Program-made: the position numbers and the translations under genes | From: Gimesia chilikensis | GTDB lineage: Bacteria > Planctomycetota > Planctomycetia > Planctomycetales > Planctomycetaceae | Direction of reading: 5' to 3' | DNA: 64,000 bases | Assembly: GCF_008329715.1 (NCBI RefSeq) | Contig: NZ_VTSR01000005.1 | Coordinates: 620,001 to 684,000 of the forward strand | In this document: positions 60,970-64,000 of the stretch, piece by piece | Layout: every line of letters begins with the position of its first letter | Position numbering within the stretch: position 1 is the stretch's first letter | The notes under the pieces: generated by a model | Databases searched by the model: none | Seen by the model: only the letters and a program-made list of their open reading frames with translations | Told to the model about the DNA's origin: nothing

Positions 60970-62034
60970 ATGTCAGAACTATTGACACTCTGCAAAAACC
61001 TGACCACCGAAGGGCTGTCGGCCCCCTCAGATTATGCGTCAATTTTTCCTGAAAATGACGCATCACTTCGAGCTGCCATCGCCAAATTTCGGGGATTAAA
61101 AACTGACGTTAAAAGCGACCTCTCGCCTGAATCCCTGTTGCGTCTCAAGGCGTCTTTAATCCTGTCAGATTTTACATCCGTCTTCGTTGAAGGCGGTACT
61201 AATATGATTGTACTCATGGCCGCTGGCGAAGCACCATATTGGCCAAAATTCGTAAATATTCCACCGGAAGTCTTGGAACAACACAACGTCGCCATGAATA
61301 ATGGAACTCCCATGGTCTTCCCCGGGCACACCATGCGAGATGATGACGATGTAGCTCAGTTCCTTTGTGATACTGCGCCGCTCGCGGAAGCAGGTCGTCT
61401 TCTAGTTCGGCCCCATCCAGTTCTTCTCGCGTATCAAAACGGAAGAAACGAACAAGGAGGTCGTAATATTCAAATTTTAGATGTTGAGCCCAATCTTCCA
61501 GATTCAGCATGGATATACCGGGATTCCCAGTCTGAACAATCGGCGCTGCCTCTGTTGGATTCTGCGCCGCCCAACCCGGCGACCGAGCTGTGTACCATTT
61601 CCGTGCCATATATCGACGGCGTGCCATTCGCAGACCTCGCGAAGATACTGGATGACGAGAGTGACTCGCTATCTACGTTTCGACAGAGCGTATTGACATT
61701 ACTCGCTACAGCACGGGACGACCCCGGCGAGTCTTACGATGTTTTCAACGACGTCGTTCGTCCTGCAACAGACAAGATCAATCAGCAATTCAAAACTATC
61801 ACTACAATGAATAGGCTCAAAGTCGGCGGGGCAACCGTCAGCGCCGTTGCACTGAGCCTTCTCACTCTCAGTGGTATCGCCATACCCCCAGCAACGTCAA
61901 TGCTCGGAGCCGGTGGTCTAATTATGCTTCTTGCAAGGGAGTACGCGGAGTATGTTAAGTCGCGTGATTCACTTAAGGAAATGCCGTTCTACCTAGCCTG
62001 GCGGCTTAGAAACCATGGAGACAAAAACAACTAA
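60970..62034 (+). CDS. Protein of unknown function with C-terminal hydrophobic region
   Basis: A 354-residue protein. About 290 soluble residues (KASLILSDFTSVFVEGGTNM, EAPYWPKFVNIPPEVLEQHN, TISVPYIDGVPFADLAKILD) are followed by a hydrophobic stretch of one or two spans (VSAVALSLLTLSGIAIPPAT, SMLGAGGLIMLLA), ending MPFYLAWRLRNH. The PFY..W.L ending recalls a family of uncharacterised proteins that end in a similar motif. No catalytic motif recognised. It is divergent from the TPR/small-protein pair across about 230 bp. Confidence 0.55.
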   Translation: MSELLTLCKNLTTEGLSAPSDYASIFPENDASLRAAIAKFRGLKTDVKSDLSPESLLRLKASLILSDFTSVFVEGGTNMIVLMAAGEAPYWPKFVNIPPEVLEQHNVAMNNGTPMVFPGHTMRDDDDVAQFLCDTAPLAEAGRLLVRPHPVLLAYQNGRNEQGGRNIQILDVEPNLPDSAWIYRDSQSEQSALPLLDSAPPNPATELCTISVPYIDGVPFADLAKILDDESDSLSTFRQSVLTLLATARDDPGESYDVFNDVVRPATDKINQQFKTITTMNRLKVGGATVSAVALSLLTLSGIAIPPATSMLGAGGLIMLLAREYAEYVKSRDSLKEMPFYLAWRLRNHGDKNN

Positions 62035-62320
62035 CAAAATCCCGCGGCGGTCGGCATAGGTATATCGCAATTGGAAGTTGTTTGCACCAGCTGGTGAATG
62101 CGACGTTTAGGTTGAGATACAAGAATGACTCATGAGTGAATTCGGCATCTCTGCAGCCGGAGCTACGGCTAGTGGTGTTGGTGGAGCTGGGCTTGCTAAG
62201 GTCCTTTGCGTCGACGTCTGTTGAGATGTCCGTTTAACTATTGTGTGAATCGAGGCGGCAAATCAAGTGAGCTTCGAGATCAACATAACCGTCGTCGCCC
62301 GGTTGTGATGATCGTCGTGC
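62035..62320. other. Intergenic region with no supported gene
   Basis: About 290 bases. A 30-codon frame at 62132 (MSEFGISAAGATASG...) has no ribosome site and is not called. No repeat copy is present here. Confidence 0.4.
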
Positions 62321-62917
62321 GTGAGGAATCAAGAGGTGTCTATTACAGAGATACTCAGTATTAGTGCTGCTGTCCTAAGTTCGTTAGGTGGTGGGGCAGC
62401 AATAATTTTCGGCTTTTCCAACTGGCTTGGAAAAATTTGGGCTAGTCGGCTTATGGAGCGCGAGAAAGCAAAGTACGTGCGCGAACTTGAATCACTGCGT
62501 AATCAGTTCACACAAGAGATAGAAAGCTATAAGAACAAACTAAAAAAATCAGAATTTATCTTTGAACGTCAGTTTGATGCCGCATCTGAATTTGTTTCAC
62601 TTCGTTTAAATATTATATCGGTACCATTTACTCATCCAGAAATGGATTGGGGGGAAGTTTGTGCAACTATTGCGCAAGACTTTAATAAGATTGAGAAACA
62701 ACTCGATTTGTATATTTCTAAGCATGGGGCCGTCTTAGGAGAGGATATCACCAATCTAATTTTTAGCGCGGGTGCCGAGGCCGCAATGGGAAAGTTTGAG
62801 GTATCTAACGATAACGAAAACGACAGAGCTTTGGATGCAGCTGATAAGCTTTGTGATCATTTGGCTGAAGCTGAGAAAAAATTAATAGAGCTAGTACATT
62901 CGCAATCAAGCAACTAA
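62321..62917 (+). CDS. TM-anchored coiled-coil protein, unknown function
   Basis: A 198-residue protein starting at GTG 62321 (GTG 62336 is an alternative). One N-terminal span (ILSISAAVLSSLGGGAAIIF) is followed by KIWASRLMEREKAKYVRELE, the start of a coiled coil that continues in SLRNQFTQEIESYKNKLKK. The C-terminal half is helical and polar (AADKLCDHLAEAEKKLIELV). Short TM-coil proteins of this type occur in defence islands, but no family was recognised. It follows the previous gene on the same strand. Confidence 0.55.
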   Translation: MRNQEVSITEILSISAAVLSSLGGGAAIIFGFSNWLGKIWASRLMEREKAKYVRELESLRNQFTQEIESYKNKLKKSEFIFERQFDAASEFVSLRLNIISVPFTHPEMDWGEVCATIAQDFNKIEKQLDLYISKHGAVLGEDITNLIFSAGAEAAMGKFEVSNDNENDRALDAADKLCDHLAEAEKKLIELVHSQSSN

Positions 62918-62993
62918 CACTGGATATTTATCCGAGAGTTCCCCAAGACTGCTACCAGCCAAATACGGCACCGTCTCGGCCTTGTAAGTCTCT

Positions 62994-63114
62994 TCTCGTA
63001 GTCTCGCGTCTCGCATGTTTAAAACGCGTCAGAAGGCAACCTGTGCGGTTCTCGGGTGGTGTTTCGGTCATGCCAGCAGACAGGCTAAGGCCTCGTGGAC
63101 AATTTGGTGTAAGC
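62994..63114 (+). repeat. Dispersed island repeat, copy 2
   Basis: Second copy of the repeat at 57398-57519. Same strand and similar order of blocks (CTCGTAGT, TTAAAACGCGTCA, GGCAACCTG, GACAATTTGG), with several differences between blocks. It lies between two same-strand genes and about 40 bases before the last gene. Confidence 0.75.
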
Positions 63115-63155
63115 TTTGCTATCATAAATGACTCTCCCAGATAGAAAGGTCGCAC

Positions 63156-63992
63156 ATGCGTTCTATTGCTGATGTCGAGGCCGAGCTAACTGCTTTCGAA
63201 ATTCCGATTGACGAAGTTGAGTTTTACAACCACCAGAGCTTCATTACTGCGGAACAACACAACCCGTTTTTGCTGGAGACATACTGTGAATACGTCGCGA
63301 GTCAGAAGTATTCACAGGAGTATTTGGAGCGAAGCAGACGCGTTGTGCCGCTGGTGGCAGACTACCTTTACGGAGAGTTGAAGCAGGACGGAAAACTTGG
63401 TGCGTGCCTGGACTTCGTTCAGTCGGCGATGAAAATCTACGAGCGTTTAGGTATCTGGTGTTCTACGATGGCAGGTTCCCTGACAATCGAATTCGATCCA
63501 GCAACGAAACAGCAACCACGGTACTGGGCACATTTTTTCGATGCCCCCGAAGGCTCGAACGCCGCTGGCCACGCTTGGTTGATGGTGCCGCCGTTCCACG
63601 TTATTGATATGACGATTGGCTTACAACAAAACACAGCAGACATCCAGCAATACTTGCCAGAATTTGTCCTTGAAGAGACTGTCGGTCCCGTTGCGGGTGT
63701 GGCACTTGAAGACATTTTAGATCAGGACTTGATGACTCAAGCGCGAATGGCCAGATCTCCGGTCCCGACGATCCACCAACTGATGAAACTTCATCCGAAT
63801 ATTGCAAGAATGTTGACCAAGTTTCCGCCTTTCTCAGTCAAGTGCGAACAAGCCACTTTGAAGTATTTTCCATGTCGAACCGGAGCCCTAATCGAAAAAT
63901 TCGAAGATGTAAAGACGCACTGTTTTTCAGGCCAGACCGTTCCCGAATTGTTTACCGCAATGATGGATAGGCTTGGAGACGATCTTGCCTGA
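63156..63992 (+). CDS. Protein of unknown function with a Cys-His-Asp triad
   Basis: A 278-residue protein with an AAAGG ribosome site. A spaced C-H-D set fits a transglutaminase/papain-like fold: Cys102 in GIWCSTMAGSLTI, His139 in AAGHAWLMVPPFHV and Asp151 in VIDMTI, with an Asn/Trp-rich context (YWAHFFDAPEGSN). The N-terminal 90 residues are helical. No known family was recognised. It is the last complete gene in the window and ends just before the right edge. Confidence 0.55.
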   Translation: MRSIADVEAELTAFEIPIDEVEFYNHQSFITAEQHNPFLLETYCEYVASQKYSQEYLERSRRVVPLVADYLYGELKQDGKLGACLDFVQSAMKIYERLGIWCSTMAGSLTIEFDPATKQQPRYWAHFFDAPEGSNAAGHAWLMVPPFHVIDMTIGLQQNTADIQQYLPEFVLEETVGPVAGVALEDILDQDLMTQARMARSPVPTIHQLMKLHPNIARMLTKFPPFSVKCEQATLKYFPCRTGALIEKFEDVKTHCFSGQTVPELFTAMMDRLGDDLA

Positions 63993-64000
63993 CGCAAGGG

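Larger units (their letters stand above)
51294..64000. mobile_element. Integrated genomic island (left part) inserted in comM
   Basis: The island begins at the comM break and runs past the right edge. Evidence: split comM, a large serine integrase at the junction, a second resolvase, a restriction-modification-Vsr module, lower GC content than the 29-51 kb region, long non-coding gaps, and a 120-bp repeat present twice. No conjugation or phage-structural gene was seen in this part. Confidence 0.8.

Noticed and set aside
62020-62130. Possible integron attC site after the 60970-62034 gene (the ending CAACTAACAA looked attC-like)
   Set aside because: No matching GTTRRRY partner site or palindromic arms were found, and genes in the island are on both strands.
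62132-62224. A 30-codon frame beginning MSEFGISAAG
   Set aside because: No ribosome site and no support beyond an open frame.
51294-64000. Avoidance of GCCGGC sites in the island
   Set aside because: I saw none by eye, but the expected number in this AT-richer stretch is only about two, so absence is not informative.
1-64000. tRNA genes, rRNA genes and CRISPR arrays
   Set aside because: I looked for T-loop sequences and regular spaced repeats on reading and found none that held up; short or degenerate ones could be missed.

Overview
The window looks like chromosome of a planctomycete, probably from the Gimesia/Planctomycetaceae side of the phylum. This is inferred from gene content: two DUF1559 (H-X9-DG) pilin-like proteins, a large secreted CxxCH cytochrome-type dehydrogenase followed by a sulfatase, a Tat-exported Gfo/Idh/MocA oxidoreductase, and a membrane Ser/Thr kinase in a signalling cluster. 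Base composition varies along the window. It is AT-leaning at 0-12 kb, GC-rich at about 22-26 kb, moderately GC-rich at 29-51 kb, and clearly AT-richer after 51.3 kb.

Layout. 1-356: 3' end of an HSL-type esterase. 375-11235 (minus): a long pilus/type II secretion-like operon with three tandem GspF-type membrane proteins, three minor pseudopilin-like proteins, two DUF1559 pilins, then a secreted two-TM protein and an ABC-2 type permease; no assembly ATPase or secretin is present. 11.6-13.9 kb: asnS and a BD-FAE-like esterase. 14.2-17.4 kb: an intact phage-type terminase large subunit and portal protein, with no capsid or protease gene beside them. 17.4-21.5 kb: ordinary genes (sodium/solute symporter, PLP aminotransferase, YkgJ-type cysteine-cluster protein). 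21.9-26.3 kb: a GC-rich module of a tape-measure-like protein, a Cys-rich double glycosyltransferase and a methyltransferase. 26.3-32.2 kb (minus): PH-like membrane protein, zincin, 2OG-Fe(II) oxygenase, oxidoreductase, two coiled-coil proteins and a LexA-type HTH protein with a CsrA-like tail. 32.6-37.3 kb: dehydrogenase/cytochrome and sulfatase. 37.3-40.8 kb (minus): dprA, methyltransferase, DUF455 ferritin-like protein and HAD-like protein. 40.9-45.4 kb: TauE/SafE permease, DJ-1/PfpI, DUF423, M19 dipeptidase and a coiled-coil membrane protein. 45.6-50.1 kb: FHA-like protein, PLDc_N-like protein, Ser/Thr kinase, TM protein and sigma factor, which read as one signalling cluster. 50.2 kb: a 32-codon basic protein gene missed by ordinary length cut-offs.

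From 50.64 kb a comM/yifB (Mg-chelatase-like competence helicase) gene starts normally but is cut off just before its Walker A region. At that point the stop of a large serine integrase begins an integrated island that runs to the end of the window, with its far end outside. The island carries a second, small serine recombinase, a NaeI-type restriction endonuclease with its cytosine-5 methyltransferase and a Vsr mismatch endonuclease, a structured non-coding stretch, a dispersed repeat of about 120 bp present twice, and several proteins I cannot assign: a TM protein, a TPR protein paired with a small protein, a C-terminal two-TM protein, a TM/coiled-coil protein and a protein with a C-H-D triad. 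The unassigned genes between and after the repeats are the best place in the window for undescribed defence or conflict systems. No rRNA, tRNA or CRISPR array was recognised.
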